From positions 1-48,270 of the forward strand of contig CAJUQM010000019.1 in NCBI GenBank assembly GCA_910588005.1: 48,270 nucleotides of DNA, in the 5' to 3' direction. Position numbers and translations under genes: made by a program. The DNA comes from an uncultured Oscillibacter sp. (lineage in GTDB: Bacteria; Bacillota; Clostridia; Oscillospirales; Oscillospiraceae). Shown in pieces: positions 14,774 through 22,921 of this stretch (positions are counted from its first letter, which is position 1; each line of letters begins with the position of its first letter). Under the pieces are notes generated by a model. The model was not told the origin of the DNA. It searched no databases and saw nothing but the letters and a program-made list of their open reading frames with translations.

Positions 14774-15661
14774 TCACCGGCTTCCTGCCTGTACCATTGC
14801 CATGAAAGCGGCGGCCGCCGCCGTGGGCGTTACGTCCTGGAGGGTACACAGATCCACGCTGCGGGCAGGAACGTTAAAATCTGTTTTCAGCTGCCGGATT
14901 TCTCCGCTTTCCAAGGACTCCTTCACAAACTCCAGCGTTACCCCTGCTACACCCAGGCCAATAGCGGACAGGGATACTAGAAGCTGGCGGGAGGATAACT
15001 CAATCTCCGGAGTTAAGGTAACGCCCCCTTTGGAGAAGTACTGCTCCAGGAAGATCCGGCTGCTGGCTTTCCGTTCCAATAAGATGAGGGGGAAAGCGGC
15101 GATTTCCCGGAGGGTGTACACATGGTCAAAGTCGCAGTCATAGCCGCTGCCGGCCACGAAGGCGGTGTGGGTGGAAAAGCAGGACCAGGAGGAGAGGCCC
15201 GATTCCGTGGGGGAGGAGGCAAAGGCAATGTCCACGGCGCCAGAGCGCAGCATGCTCAGCACCTTTGCGCTGCGGCCGCTGACAATTTTTAGGCGGATAC
15301 CGGGGTGCTCCCGGTGGAAAGACTCCAGATAAGGGGTCAAAAAGAGACTGGTTACCGTGTCGCTGGCGCCGATGACCAGAGTGCCCAGCAACAGCTGCTG
15401 GGCCTGGGAGAGCTTGTCCTCTCCGGTTGCGATCAGCCCTAAGGCGCTGCGGACGTACTGATACAGCATCTGGCCTTCTCCGGTAAGGGTGACGCCTCTG
15501 GGGCTGCGGGCGAAGAGCCGGGCCTGGAGAGCGGTTTCCAGCTGCTTGACGGATTGGCTTACTGCCGACTGGGAGATGTACAGATTTTTTGCAGCCTCGG
15601 AGATATTGCCGGCCTCGGCCACCTCTTTAAATACGCGGTAGAGTTCCAGTTTGACTGCCAT
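14774..15661 (-). CDS. LysR-family transcriptional regulator
   Basis: This 295-residue regulator has an N-terminal winged helix-turn-helix (residues 1-62: FKEVAEAGNISEAAKNLYISQSAVSQ is the recognition region) and a periplasmic-binding-protein-like effector domain starting near residue 90 (LGTLVIGASDTVTSLFL). The start at 15661 has AGGAGG upstream; a longer frame runs into the divergent promoter region and was rejected. The nearby genes do not reveal an effector. LysR proteins often regulate a divergent gene, here ymdB, but ymdB has an ordinary sigma-A promoter, so this is unproven. Confidence 0.92.
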   Translation of the reverse strand: MAVKLELYRVFKEVAEAGNISEAAKNLYISQSAVSQSVKQLETALQARLFARSPRGVTLTGEGQMLYQYVRSALGLIATGEDKLSQAQQLLLGTLVIGASDTVTSLFLTPYLESFHREHPGIRLKIVSGRSAKVLSMLRSGAVDIAFASSPTESGLSSWSCFSTHTAFVAGSGYDCDFDHVYTLREIAAFPLILLERKASSRIFLEQYFSKGGVTLTPEIELSSRQLLVSLSAIGLGVAGVTLEFVKESLESGEIRQLKTDFNVPARSVDLCTLQDVTPTAAAAAFMAMVQAGSR

Positions 15662-15821
15662 GGGGCCTCCTTTTTGGCCCCTGGCAGGAAGATTTTCACA
15701 AAATTCCCGCCGGCGGCTATCACTAAAAATATGTATTATCCTTATGACCTTTAAAACCAGTATAATGGATGGAATTGGAAAAAACAACCCCCATTTTTTA
15801 AAAGCTTGCAGGATTGAGGGT

Positions 15822-15849
15822 TTGCAAGTGTTGTGTTTTCTGATATACT
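15822..15849 (+). promoter_or_regulatory. Sigma-A promoter of the ymdB-asparaginase gene group
   Basis: TTGCAA (15822-15827), 16 bp, TATACT (15844-15849), 38 bp before the ymdB ATG, which has GGAGGAG upstream. Confidence 0.6.
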
Positions 15850-15886
15850 ATTTCCATAAAATGATCTCAACCGTGGAGGAGAGTGT

Positions 15887-16660
15887 ATGCAGTATCATAT
15901 TTTGGCGGTAGGCGACGTGGTGGGAGAGCCGGGGCTGCGGCATCTGGAGAGGAATCTACGGCCTTTGCAAAAACTCAAGCAGATCCATTTTACAGTTGTC
16001 AATGGGGAAAATGCCGCCGGTGTGGGTTTGACGCCGGAACAGGCCGGGCGCATCCGGGATGCCGGAGCCGACGCGGTGACCTTGGGCAACCACTCCTTTG
16101 GCAAGATGCAGATCAAAAGTTTTTTGGAGGACACGCCTTGGCTGCTGCGGCCCGCGAACTATACCGGGCGGACGCCGGGCCACGGCTGTGAGATTTTTGA
16201 TCTGGGGGCCGTCCGCGTGCGGGTAATCAGCCTTATTGGCCGCTGTGGGCTGGCCTGGGGAGCGGAAAATCCATTTACCACGGCGGACAAGCTTCTGGAA
16301 CAGGGCGAGGCGGAATTGACTCTGGTGGATTTTCACGCGGAGGCCACCAGCGAAAAGCTGGCGATGGGATACTATCTGGATGGGCGGGTCTCCGCCCTGT
16401 GGGGGACTCACACCCATGTGCCCACGGCCGACGGCCGGGTTTATCCCAAAGGCACAGGGTATCTGACGGATCTGGGAATGACGGGACCGGTGGAGTCTGT
16501 GCTGGGTATTGAGCCATGGCAGTCGGTAGAGAGCTTTTTGGGCGGCTTACCGGGAAGGTACAAATCCCCGGAGGGACCTTGCAAGATGCAGGGGGCAATT
16601 TTCACACTGGATGGCAATACGGGACTCTGCACCGCTGTGGAGCGGGTGGACGTACGCTGA
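15887..16660 (+). CDS. ymdB: YmdB-family metallophosphoesterase (2',3'-cyclic nucleotide phosphodiesterase)
   Basis: This 257-residue protein matches the YmdB/TIGR00282 family along its whole length. Metal and catalytic residues are visible in GDVVGEPG (Asp), VVNGENAAGV (Glu, Asn), LGNHSFG (Asn, His), DFHAEATSEK (His) and GTHTHVPTAD (two His). In Bacillus the enzyme hydrolyses 2',3'-cAMP and affects RNA turnover, biofilm and sporulation gene expression; in Clostridia it usually lies after rny, which is not the case here. It is the first gene of a rightward series that continues with a YbaK-like protein. Confidence 0.93.
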   Translation: MQYHILAVGDVVGEPGLRHLERNLRPLQKLKQIHFTVVNGENAAGVGLTPEQAGRIRDAGADAVTLGNHSFGKMQIKSFLEDTPWLLRPANYTGRTPGHGCEIFDLGAVRVRVISLIGRCGLAWGAENPFTTADKLLEQGEAELTLVDFHAEATSEKLAMGYYLDGRVSALWGTHTHVPTADGRVYPKGTGYLTDLGMTGPVESVLGIEPWQSVESFLGGLPGRYKSPEGPCKMQGAIFTLDGNTGLCTAVERVDVR

Positions 16661-16704
16661 GGAGATATATTTGAAATTTTTGAGATAAAGAGAGGAACCC
16701 TATT

Positions 16705-17178
16705 ATGTCGATCCAAAAGGTACGGATTTATTTTGAACAGCGCGGCATCGCGGACCGCATCCGGGAGTTTGACGTCTCCTCCGCCACGGTGGAGCTGGCG
16801 GCAGTGGCGGTAGGAGTGGAGGGCGCCCGTATTGCCAAGAGCCTCAGCTTTAAGGTGGAGGACCAGCCGGTCGTTGTGGTGGCGGCGGGAGACGCCAAGG
16901 TGGACAATGGAAAATACAAGGCCCAGTTCCACACCAAGGCCAAGATGCTGACCCATGAGGAGGCCCATGAGCGCATTGGACACGATGTGGGCGGCGTGTG
17001 CCCATTCGCGCTGCCGGAGGATGTGAAGGTCTATCTGGACGTGTCTTTAAAGCGGTTTGAGACGGTTTTTCCCGCCGCAGGCAGCGGAAACAGCGCCATC
17101 GAGCTGACCTGCGAGGAGCTGGAGCGGTACTCTTCCAACTTTGTGGAGTGGGTGGACGTCTGCAAAGATTGGCAGTGA
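16705..17178 (+). CDS. YbaK/EbsC-family Cys-tRNA(Pro) deacylase-like protein
   Basis: This 157-residue protein has the YbaK/ProX fold. The conserved Lys lies in GARIAKSLSFKV, and the region GVCPFALPEDVKVYLDVSLK carries the GxxPFG-like active-site loop. Family members hydrolyse mischarged aminoacyl-tRNA in trans; for this subgroup the closest tested activity is on Cys-tRNA(Pro), though many are untested. It follows ymdB by 44 bp and precedes the SbcD-like gene by 25 bp, so it is probably co-transcribed. It is separate from the ProX gene remnant at 33.4 kb. Confidence 0.9.
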   Translation: MSIQKVRIYFEQRGIADRIREFDVSSATVELAAVAVGVEGARIAKSLSFKVEDQPVVVVAAGDAKVDNGKYKAQFHTKAKMLTHEEAHERIGHDVGGVCPFALPEDVKVYLDVSLKRFETVFPAAGSGNSAIELTCEELERYSSNFVEWVDVCKDWQ

Positions 17179-17203
17179 GTGAGAATTTTCTGCTGGAGTT
17201 GTC

Positions 17204-18298
17204 ATGATGTTAACTTTTTTGCATGCGGCGGATTTTCATATGGACAGCGCCTTTGGCGCATTGTCGGCCCGTCAGGCCGCCGGCCGCCGCCGGGAAAGCC
17301 GGGAGCTGGGATTCCGGCTGTCAAATTATGTCAATCAGCATAAGATCGGTCTGGTGCTGCTGGCGGGAGATCTGTTTGACAGCGGCAGCGCTTTCCGGGA
17401 GACTGGGGAACAGCTGGCAGAGGCTTTGGGCCAGATGGAGGCAAAGGTATTCATTGCTCCGGGCAACCATGATTGGGTGGGACCCGGCAGCCCTTGGCTG
17501 ACAATGAATTGGCCGGAGAATGTGCATGTATTCCGGGAGCGGACGCTGTCTGCAGTGGATCTGCCGGAGTGGAATTTGACAATCCACGGCGCGGCTTTTA
17601 CCGGTCCGGAGCAGACGGAGAGTCTGTTGGCGGGATTTACCGCTCCGGAGGATGGTCGGATTCATATTGGCTTGCTTCACGGGGAGATCAGCCCGGTGAA
17701 GGGACGGTACAATTCCCTTGGCCGGGAGGAGGTCGCCGCCAGCGGCCTTGACTATTTGGCGTTGGGGCACATCCATAGGCGGATGGAACCCCTGCGGCTG
17801 GGAAAGACGCTCTGCGCCTGGCCCGGCTGCATTGAGGGCAGGGGATTTGACGAGCTGGGGGAAAAGGGGTTCTACCAGGGAACCGTTGACGAGAGAGGCG
17901 CGGTGTCTTTGCGCTTTGTTCCCTTTGCCCAGCGGCGATATGAAATTTTAGAGGTCGATGTGACGGGACGTTCGCCCAGGGCCGCCGTAGAGGCGGCGTT
18001 GGACGGGGATACCGCCCGGCATCTCTATCGTATTTTGCTGACCGGTGAGACCGGAGAGAGCGGCGTGGATCTCCAAGTGCTCCGGGAGGATTTGGCAGAC
18101 CGGTTTTACGCCTTGGAAATCCGGGATCACACCCACATGGCGGAGAATATCTGGGCTAGAGCGGAGGAGGATTCTCTCCGGGGGCTGTTTCTCCGAGCGC
18201 TGCGGGAACGGCTGGCGGAGGGTGGAGCAGAGGGGGAAATTGTCACCCAGGCGGCCCGGTTTGGCTTGGCGGCTCTGGACCACCGGGATCTGGGGTGA
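17204..18298 (+). CDS. SbcD/Mre11-like DNA repair exonuclease subunit (YhaO type)
   Basis: This 364-residue calcineurin-like phosphoesterase shows the full motif series: HAADFHMDSAF (Asp, His), LLAGDLFDSG (Asp), APGNHDW (Asn-His-Asp), LLHGE (His) and ALGHIHRR (His-x-His). These bind two metal ions in nucleases of the Mre11/SbcD/YhaO type. A C-terminal part of about 120 residues corresponds to the capping region. Normally the next gene encodes the coiled-coil ATPase partner (SbcC/YhaN); here an asparaginase follows 4 bp later, so the partner is elsewhere or missing. It acts on DNA ends in the cytoplasm by family. Confidence 0.88.
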   Translation: MMLTFLHAADFHMDSAFGALSARQAAGRRRESRELGFRLSNYVNQHKIGLVLLAGDLFDSGSAFRETGEQLAEALGQMEAKVFIAPGNHDWVGPGSPWLTMNWPENVHVFRERTLSAVDLPEWNLTIHGAAFTGPEQTESLLAGFTAPEDGRIHIGLLHGEISPVKGRYNSLGREEVAASGLDYLALGHIHRRMEPLRLGKTLCAWPGCIEGRGFDELGEKGFYQGTVDERGAVSLRFVPFAQRRYEILEVDVTGRSPRAAVEAALDGDTARHLYRILLTGETGESGVDLQVLREDLADRFYALEIRDHTHMAENIWARAEEDSLRGLFLRALRERLAEGGAEGEIVTQAARFGLAALDHRDLG

Positions 18299-18302
18299 GA
18301 CG

Positions 18303-19295
18303 ATGAAGAGGATTTTGCTCATTGGCACCGGCGGCACCATTGCCTCGGAGATGACGGAGGGGGGACTGACGCCGGAGCTGACCACGCGGCAGCTGCTGGC
18401 GCAGATCCCGGCGATCTCCGGGATCTGCGATGTGGATTGTATCCAGCTTTTGAATCTGGACAGCACCAATATCACCCCGGGCCACTGGCGGATGATGGCA
18501 CGCTGCATAAAAGCCCATTATGGTGTGTATGACGGTTTTGTCCTTACCCACGGCACAGATACCATGGCCTATACGGCGGCGGCTCTCAGCTATCTGATTC
18601 AGGGCAGCCCCAAGCCGATTGTTCTCACCGGAGCGCAAAAACCCATCGGCTTTGACTCTACGGACTCTAAGATCAACCTGATGGACGCCTTTCGCTGCGC
18701 GGCGGAGGATCTGCCGGGAGTGTCCATTGTATTCAACAGCCGGGTGATCCTGGGAACCCGGGCGAAAAAGACTCGCTCGAAGAGCTTTCAGGCCTTTTCC
18801 AGCATCAACTATCCGGATCTGGGCGTCCTGCGGGATGGCGTGCTGCTGCGGTATATCCGGCAGGATTGCGGAGAGGCTCCGGTATTCTATGACCGGCTGA
18901 ATACGAAGGTGGCGCTGCTGAAGCTGGTTCCCGGCGTGGGTCGGGAGCTGGCGGATTTTCTGCTGCAGCGGAATGACGCGCTGATTATTGAGAGTTTTGG
19001 CGTAGGGGGCCTGCCGGAGGACAGCGGCCTGTACGACTGTGTCCGAGATGCTATGGCGGCGGGGAAGAGTGTGGTGCTTACCACCCAGGTAGAGAATGAG
19101 GGCAGTGATTTAGGGGTGTACCATGTGGGACACGCTTTGAAAAATGACCTGGGGGTGCTGGAGGCCTATGATATGACTACCGAGGCGGTGGTAGCGAAGC
19201 TGATGTGGATTCTGGGCCAGACCCAGTGCCGGGACGAGGCCGCACGCCTCTTCTACACGCCGGTGGCGCAGGACATCCTGTGGCCCGCCGGATGA
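18303..19295 (+). CDS. ansA: Type I L-asparaginase
   Basis: This 330-residue enzyme has both catalytic Thr regions: GTGGTIASEM at the N-terminus and LTHGTDTMAYTAAAL (about residues 80-94), the latter with the Thr-Asp pair. TGAQKPIGFDSTDS follows. It hydrolyses L-asparagine to aspartate and ammonia; there is no signal peptide, so it should be the cytoplasmic type. The ATG at 18303 lies 4 bp after the upstream stop. A longer frame starting inside the nuclease gene is a shadow. A strong terminator ends the gene group. Confidence 0.93.
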   Translation: MKRILLIGTGGTIASEMTEGGLTPELTTRQLLAQIPAISGICDVDCIQLLNLDSTNITPGHWRMMARCIKAHYGVYDGFVLTHGTDTMAYTAAALSYLIQGSPKPIVLTGAQKPIGFDSTDSKINLMDAFRCAAEDLPGVSIVFNSRVILGTRAKKTRSKSFQAFSSINYPDLGVLRDGVLLRYIRQDCGEAPVFYDRLNTKVALLKLVPGVGRELADFLLQRNDALIIESFGVGGLPEDSGLYDCVRDAMAAGKSVVLTTQVENEGSDLGVYHVGHALKNDLGVLEAYDMTTEAVVAKLMWILGQTQCRDEAARLFYTPVAQDILWPAG

Positions 19296-19307
19296 CATCG
19301 GAGGGTG

Positions 19308-19346
19308 AAAAACGTCCCGGAGCCAAAACTGCTCCGGGACGTTTTT
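19308..19346. terminator. Terminator after asparaginase
   Basis: A 16-bp stem with left arm AAAAACGTCCCGGAGC, a 7-nt loop and a right arm ending in TTTTT, 12 bp after the stop codon. Confidence 0.88.
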
Positions 19347-19417
19347 CTGAAAGCGTGAAAACGAAGAGAACGACCCGGCGGCTGGTTATCCAGCGGTGCG
19401 GATGTTCTTCATTTTAC

Positions 19418-19645
19418 TCAGGCCGTGTAGGGCGCGTGGCCATGCTCTTCCTCGTTGTCGCGGAACAGCAGTGTGACGCACCACAGTCCCGCAACGCCCA
19501 CCAGCGTGTAAATAACCCGGGACAAAATAGACGCCGGGCCGCCGCAGAGGAAGGCCACGCAGTCAAAGCCAAACAGGCCCACGCTGCCCCAGTTCAGGGT
19601 GCCGATGACCGCCAGGGCCAGCGCGATCTTGTCGATTACCATCAT
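19418..19645 (-). CDS. DUF378 small membrane protein
   Basis: This 75-residue protein has two hydrophobic helices and the DUF378 pattern: ALAVIGTLNWGSVGLFGFDCVAFL and then YTLVGVAGLWCV. The N-terminus is ATGATG; the first ATG has AGGAGG 7 bp upstream. The function of DUF378 is unknown. A weak sigma-G-like sequence (TGAAAA, 17 bp, CATAGGA at 19747-19718 on the minus strand) lies about 75 bp upstream, so forespore expression is possible but poorly supported. Confidence 0.9.
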   Translation of the reverse strand: MMVIDKIALALAVIGTLNWGSVGLFGFDCVAFLCGGPASILSRVIYTLVGVAGLWCVTLLFRDNEEEHGHAPYTA

Positions 19646-19839
19646 GGAAATACCTCCTTTGAGCCGCCGGTGAACAATACCGGTGAGGCTGCGGTTAGTC
19701 TGCCCGCGGGGCGGCGTTCCTATGCCCGGTTGGATTTGGTTTTTTCACTGTTTTCCGGCTCTTTGGCTGAATAGACGGCGCCGGCGGGCGTTAACCGGAA
19801 AAATATCGGAAAAGAGTTCTGTTATGCAGGGGGCGGAAA

Positions 19840-20595
19840 ATGAATCAGGCTGTTATTTTTGACATCGGACAGACTTTGGTGGAATATAAAAAGCCGCTAA
19901 ATTGGTCGCAATTGTACCGGCCGGCCCTGGAACAGGTAGCCGTGGATTGTGGATATGATCTGTCGGAGAAGGACTACTTATGCGCCTGCACAGTTTTATC
20001 GAAGTATAACACAAGGAGTTACCCGAGGAAATATGAGGTTTCGTCGACGGTTATCTTTACAGAGCTGCTGCGGGAAATCCACCGGCCGGCTACGGATATT
20101 GAGCGGGTGAAGAGATCCTTTTACACCTATTTTAGGAACGACGCGTTTATTTTTCCAGAGGTCGAGGGCACGCTGAAGGAGCTGGCATCCAGAGGCATTC
20201 ATCTGGGTACCCTCTCTGATGTGGCGTACGGCATGGATAATGAGTACGCTTTGGGAGATCTGTCAGATATCCTAAACTATATTGAGTATCCGTATACCTC
20301 CAACGATTCGGGATATCGAAAGCCCTGTGTGGAGGGCTTACTGTTATTGGCCGGGAAAATGGGGGTAGATATTTCAAAAGTGATATTTGTAGGAGATGAG
20401 GAAAAAGATATTCTGTGCGCAAAGAACGCCGGTGCGTACGCTGTTTTGATCAATAGGGAAAAGACGGATCAACAGTATGGGCAGGATGCTGAGATTCACT
20501 CATTGGATGAATTGCTGGACCTTTTTGGATGGAGGCAGAGAAGACCGATTGACATTCTGCGGGAAGCCGGCCATTTGATGAGGCTCATTCCCTAA
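19840..20595 (+). CDS. HAD-superfamily hydrolase
   Basis: This 251-residue HAD phosphatase-like protein has motif I as FDIGQTL (the nucleophile Asp is present; the usual second Asp is Gly, as in some known HAD subfamilies), motif II at LGTLSD, the motif III Lys in YRKPC, and motif IV VGDEEKDILCAKNAG. A cap domain lies between motifs I and II (residues about 17-110). With the second motif I Asp missing, the phosphatase general acid is lost, so it may be slow or have another activity. It stands alone between the divergent DUF378 gene and thrH. The substrate is unknown. Confidence 0.82.
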   Translation: MNQAVIFDIGQTLVEYKKPLNWSQLYRPALEQVAVDCGYDLSEKDYLCACTVLSKYNTRSYPRKYEVSSTVIFTELLREIHRPATDIERVKRSFYTYFRNDAFIFPEVEGTLKELASRGIHLGTLSDVAYGMDNEYALGDLSDILNYIEYPYTSNDSGYRKPCVEGLLLLAGKMGVDISKVIFVGDEEKDILCAKNAGAYAVLINREKTDQQYGQDAEIHSLDELLDLFGWRQRRPIDILREAGHLMRLIP

Positions 20596-20807
20596 AGCGC
20601 GTTTTCGATTTGCGTTGAAAATCTGAGAGATGTTTGATATAATAGATATGAAACAGTTGCCATAGCCTGATTCCAGGCGGTTTTTCCACCTCCTGCGGGA
20701 CGGCGGAAGGCTTGGCGGCCGGAATTATAAAACCACGGTGTTTGTGATACTGTTTTGGAAAGCACATAGAGCGGGGCGAAATGAAACCGCGGAATGGGAG
20801 GAACAAC

Positions 20808-21407
20808 ATGAATATTGTATGCTTGGATATGGAGGGCGTTTTGGTGCCTGAGATCTGGATTGCCTTCGCCGAGGCCAGCGGCATTCCGGAACTGCGGCGC
20901 ACCACTCGGGATGAGCCGGACTATGACAAGCTGATGAAATTCCGCCTTGGGATTTTAAAGGAGAACGGTCTGGGGCTGAAAGAGATTCAGGCCACCATCG
21001 CCAAGATTGATCCGCTGCTGGGCGCCAGGGCGTTTTTGGACGAACTGCGGACGCTGACCCAGGTGATTATTCTCAGCGATACGTTTGAGGAGTTTGCAAA
21101 GCCCCTGATGGAAAAACTGAATTGGCCCGCCATCTTCTGCAATTCTCTGGAGGTGGCGGAGAGCGGCGAGATTACGGGCTTTCAGATGCGCTGTGAAAAG
21201 TCCAAGCTGACGACGGTGAAGGCCCTCCAATCCATCGGTTACGACACGATCGCCGCCGGGGACAGCTTCAACGACCTGGGGATGATTCAGGCCAGTAAGG
21301 CGGGGTTCCTGTTTAAAAGCACGGAGCAGATTAAAAAGGACTATCCGCAGATCCCCGCCTATGAGGAGTTCGGCGATCTGCTGAAGGCCATCAAGGCGGC
21401 GCTGTAG
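20808..21407 (+). CDS. thrH: ThrH-like phosphoserine phosphatase / homoserine phosphotransferase
   Basis: This 199-residue HAD enzyme begins with CLDMEGVLVPEIW, the ThrH-specific form of motif I (Asp nucleophile with Glu at +2). Motif II is ILSDTFEEF, the conserved Lys follows in CEKSKLTTV, and motif IV is AAGDSFNDLGM. Pseudomonas ThrH dephosphorylates phosphoserine and can move the phosphate to homoserine. The ATG at 20808 has GGGAGGA upstream; the longer frame lacks a ribosome site. A small membrane peptide and a DUF1015 gene follow closely; DUF1015 genes often lie near serine biosynthesis genes in Clostridia, which fits a serine-related role. Confidence 0.88.
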   Translation: MNIVCLDMEGVLVPEIWIAFAEASGIPELRRTTRDEPDYDKLMKFRLGILKENGLGLKEIQATIAKIDPLLGARAFLDELRTLTQVIILSDTFEEFAKPLMEKLNWPAIFCNSLEVAESGEITGFQMRCEKSKLTTVKALQSIGYDTIAAGDSFNDLGMIQASKAGFLFKSTEQIKKDYPQIPAYEEFGDLLKAIKAAL

Positions 21408-21416
21408 GAGGGGGCT

Positions 21417-21560
21417 ATGGGAGAGATTGTTGCCAAAGCGGTTTATAGTGCTGTTGGGCAGTTTTTCCTTTTGGTGTGGATTTTACCTGCGGGAATCCTC
21501 CTTTTGGCGTATCTCATCTATATCATGGTGATGACCATTGGTGAAATTCGAAAAAAATAG
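21417..21560 (+). CDS. 47-residue single-pass membrane peptide
   Basis: ATG at 21417 with AGGAGGGGG overlapping the thrH stop codon, 47 codons, stop TAG. Residues about 8-40 are strongly hydrophobic (FFLLVWILPAGILLLAYLIY core) and the C-terminus is basic (EIRKK), so the tail is probably cytoplasmic. It lies between thrH and the DUF1015 gene with 9- and 17-bp gaps. The excellent ribosome site and operon position argue that it is real. The function is unknown. Confidence 0.7.
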   Translation: MGEIVAKAVYSAVGQFFLLVWILPAGILLLAYLIYIMVMTIGEIRKK

Positions 21561-21577
21561 GGAAAAGGAGATGCGAT

Positions 21578-22858
21578 ATGAACGAAAAATTTAAGGCCCT
21601 GGGGTTCTACCCCGCCGATATCCTGCTGCCGAAGGATGCGGACATGACCCGCTGGGCTGTGGTAGCCTGCGACCAGTTCACCTCCCAGCCGGAGTATTGG
21701 CAGGCAGTGGAGGAGACAGTGGGAGACGCGCCATCCACGCTGCGATTGATTCTGCCGGAGGCGCGGCTGAATGATCCGGATGTGGACAGCCACATCAAGG
21801 GCATCAACGCCTCCATGCAAAAGTATCTGGATCAGGGAGTTTTTGAGACTTTGCCGGAGTCCCTCGTCTACATTGAGCGCACCCAGTCCGACGGAAAAGT
21901 CCGCCGTGGACTGATTGGTATGGTGGATCTGGAGCAGTACGATTTTACCCCGGGTTCCGGCGCGCTGATCCGGGCCACCGAGGGCACCGTTCTCTCCCGC
22001 ATCCCGCCCCGGGTGCGGGTCCGGCAGGATGCGCCCATCGAGCTGCCCCACGTAATGCTTCTGATTGACGATCCGGAGGGAACGGTCATAGAACCTTTGG
22101 CGGCGGAAAGCGGAGAGCTGGAGAAGCTCTATGACTTTGACCTCCAGCAGGGCGGTGGACACCTCACCGGGTGGAGGCTGTCGGCGGCGCAGACGGATGC
22201 TGCTGCTGCGGCTTTGGAGGGTCTGTGTTCCAAAGCGGAGATGGAGAAGAAATACGGCATGGGGGACGCCGCGCCTCTGCTCTTTGCTGTGGGCGACGGA
22301 AATCACTCCCTGGCCACCGCAAAGCAGTGCTATGAAAATTTGAAGAAAGTCACGCCGGAGGCGGAGTGGGCGGCGCTGCCCGCCCGGTACGCATTGGTGG
22401 AGGTGGTGAACAACCACGATGACGCCCTGGGCTTTGAGCCGATCCACCGGGTGGTGTTTGGCGTGGAACCCGAGAAGCTGCTGGAGGCTTTCAAGGCGTA
22501 CTATCCCGGCGCTTATGAGGGACAGGGAGAGGGCCACACCATCGCCTACACCTATGGTGGCCGGGCCGGGTTTATCACCGTACCGCAGCCCAGGGTCCAG
22601 CTGGCGGTGGGAACGCTCCAGGCCTTTTTGGACGACTATGTTAAAGACCACGGCGGCGAGGTGGACTACATCCATGGCGACGAGGTTACCGATGAGCTGG
22701 GCGCTAAGCCCGGAAACATCGGCTTCAAGCTGCCGGCAATGGGGAAAGAGCAGCTGTTTAAGACCGTCATGGCTGACGGTGTGCTGCCGCGCAAGACGTT
22801 CTCTATGGGCCATGCGCAGGACAAGCGCTACTATGTGGAGGCCCGGAGAATCAAGTGA
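21578..22858 (+). CDS. DUF1015-family protein
   Basis: This 426-residue soluble protein matches the DUF1015 family by length and by its KALGFYPADILLPK start and WAVVACDQFTSQPEYW near residue 25. The family signature FAVGDGNHSLATAKQ is near residue 240 and a VVNNHDDALGFEPIHR block near 275. DUF1015 proteins have no settled biochemical function; ParB/SerK-like active-site chemistry (GDGNHS) has been suggested by similarity, and neighbours are often serine genes. AAGGAG stands about 8 bp before the ATG. The position after thrH supports a serine or phosphoserine link, by inference. Confidence 0.85.
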   Translation: MNEKFKALGFYPADILLPKDADMTRWAVVACDQFTSQPEYWQAVEETVGDAPSTLRLILPEARLNDPDVDSHIKGINASMQKYLDQGVFETLPESLVYIERTQSDGKVRRGLIGMVDLEQYDFTPGSGALIRATEGTVLSRIPPRVRVRQDAPIELPHVMLLIDDPEGTVIEPLAAESGELEKLYDFDLQQGGGHLTGWRLSAAQTDAAAAALEGLCSKAEMEKKYGMGDAAPLLFAVGDGNHSLATAKQCYENLKKVTPEAEWAALPARYALVEVVNNHDDALGFEPIHRVVFGVEPEKLLEAFKAYYPGAYEGQGEGHTIAYTYGGRAGFITVPQPRVQLAVGTLQAFLDDYVKDHGGEVDYIHGDEVTDELGAKPGNIGFKLPAMGKEQLFKTVMADGVLPRKTFSMGHAQDKRYYVEARRIK

Positions 22859-22866
22859 CAAAGCAG

Positions 22867-22899
22867 CGCCCCGCGCCGCCGAAACAGCGGCGCGGGGCG
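22867..22899. terminator. GC-rich hairpin between the DUF1015 gene and ispE
   Basis: CGCCCCGCGCCGC and its exact complement form a 13-bp stem with a 7-nt loop. No T-tract follows, so it may dampen rather than end transcription into ispE, which begins 22 bp later. Confidence 0.55.
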
Positions 22900-22921
22900 T
22901 CCGTGCGGAAAGAGAGGTTGT

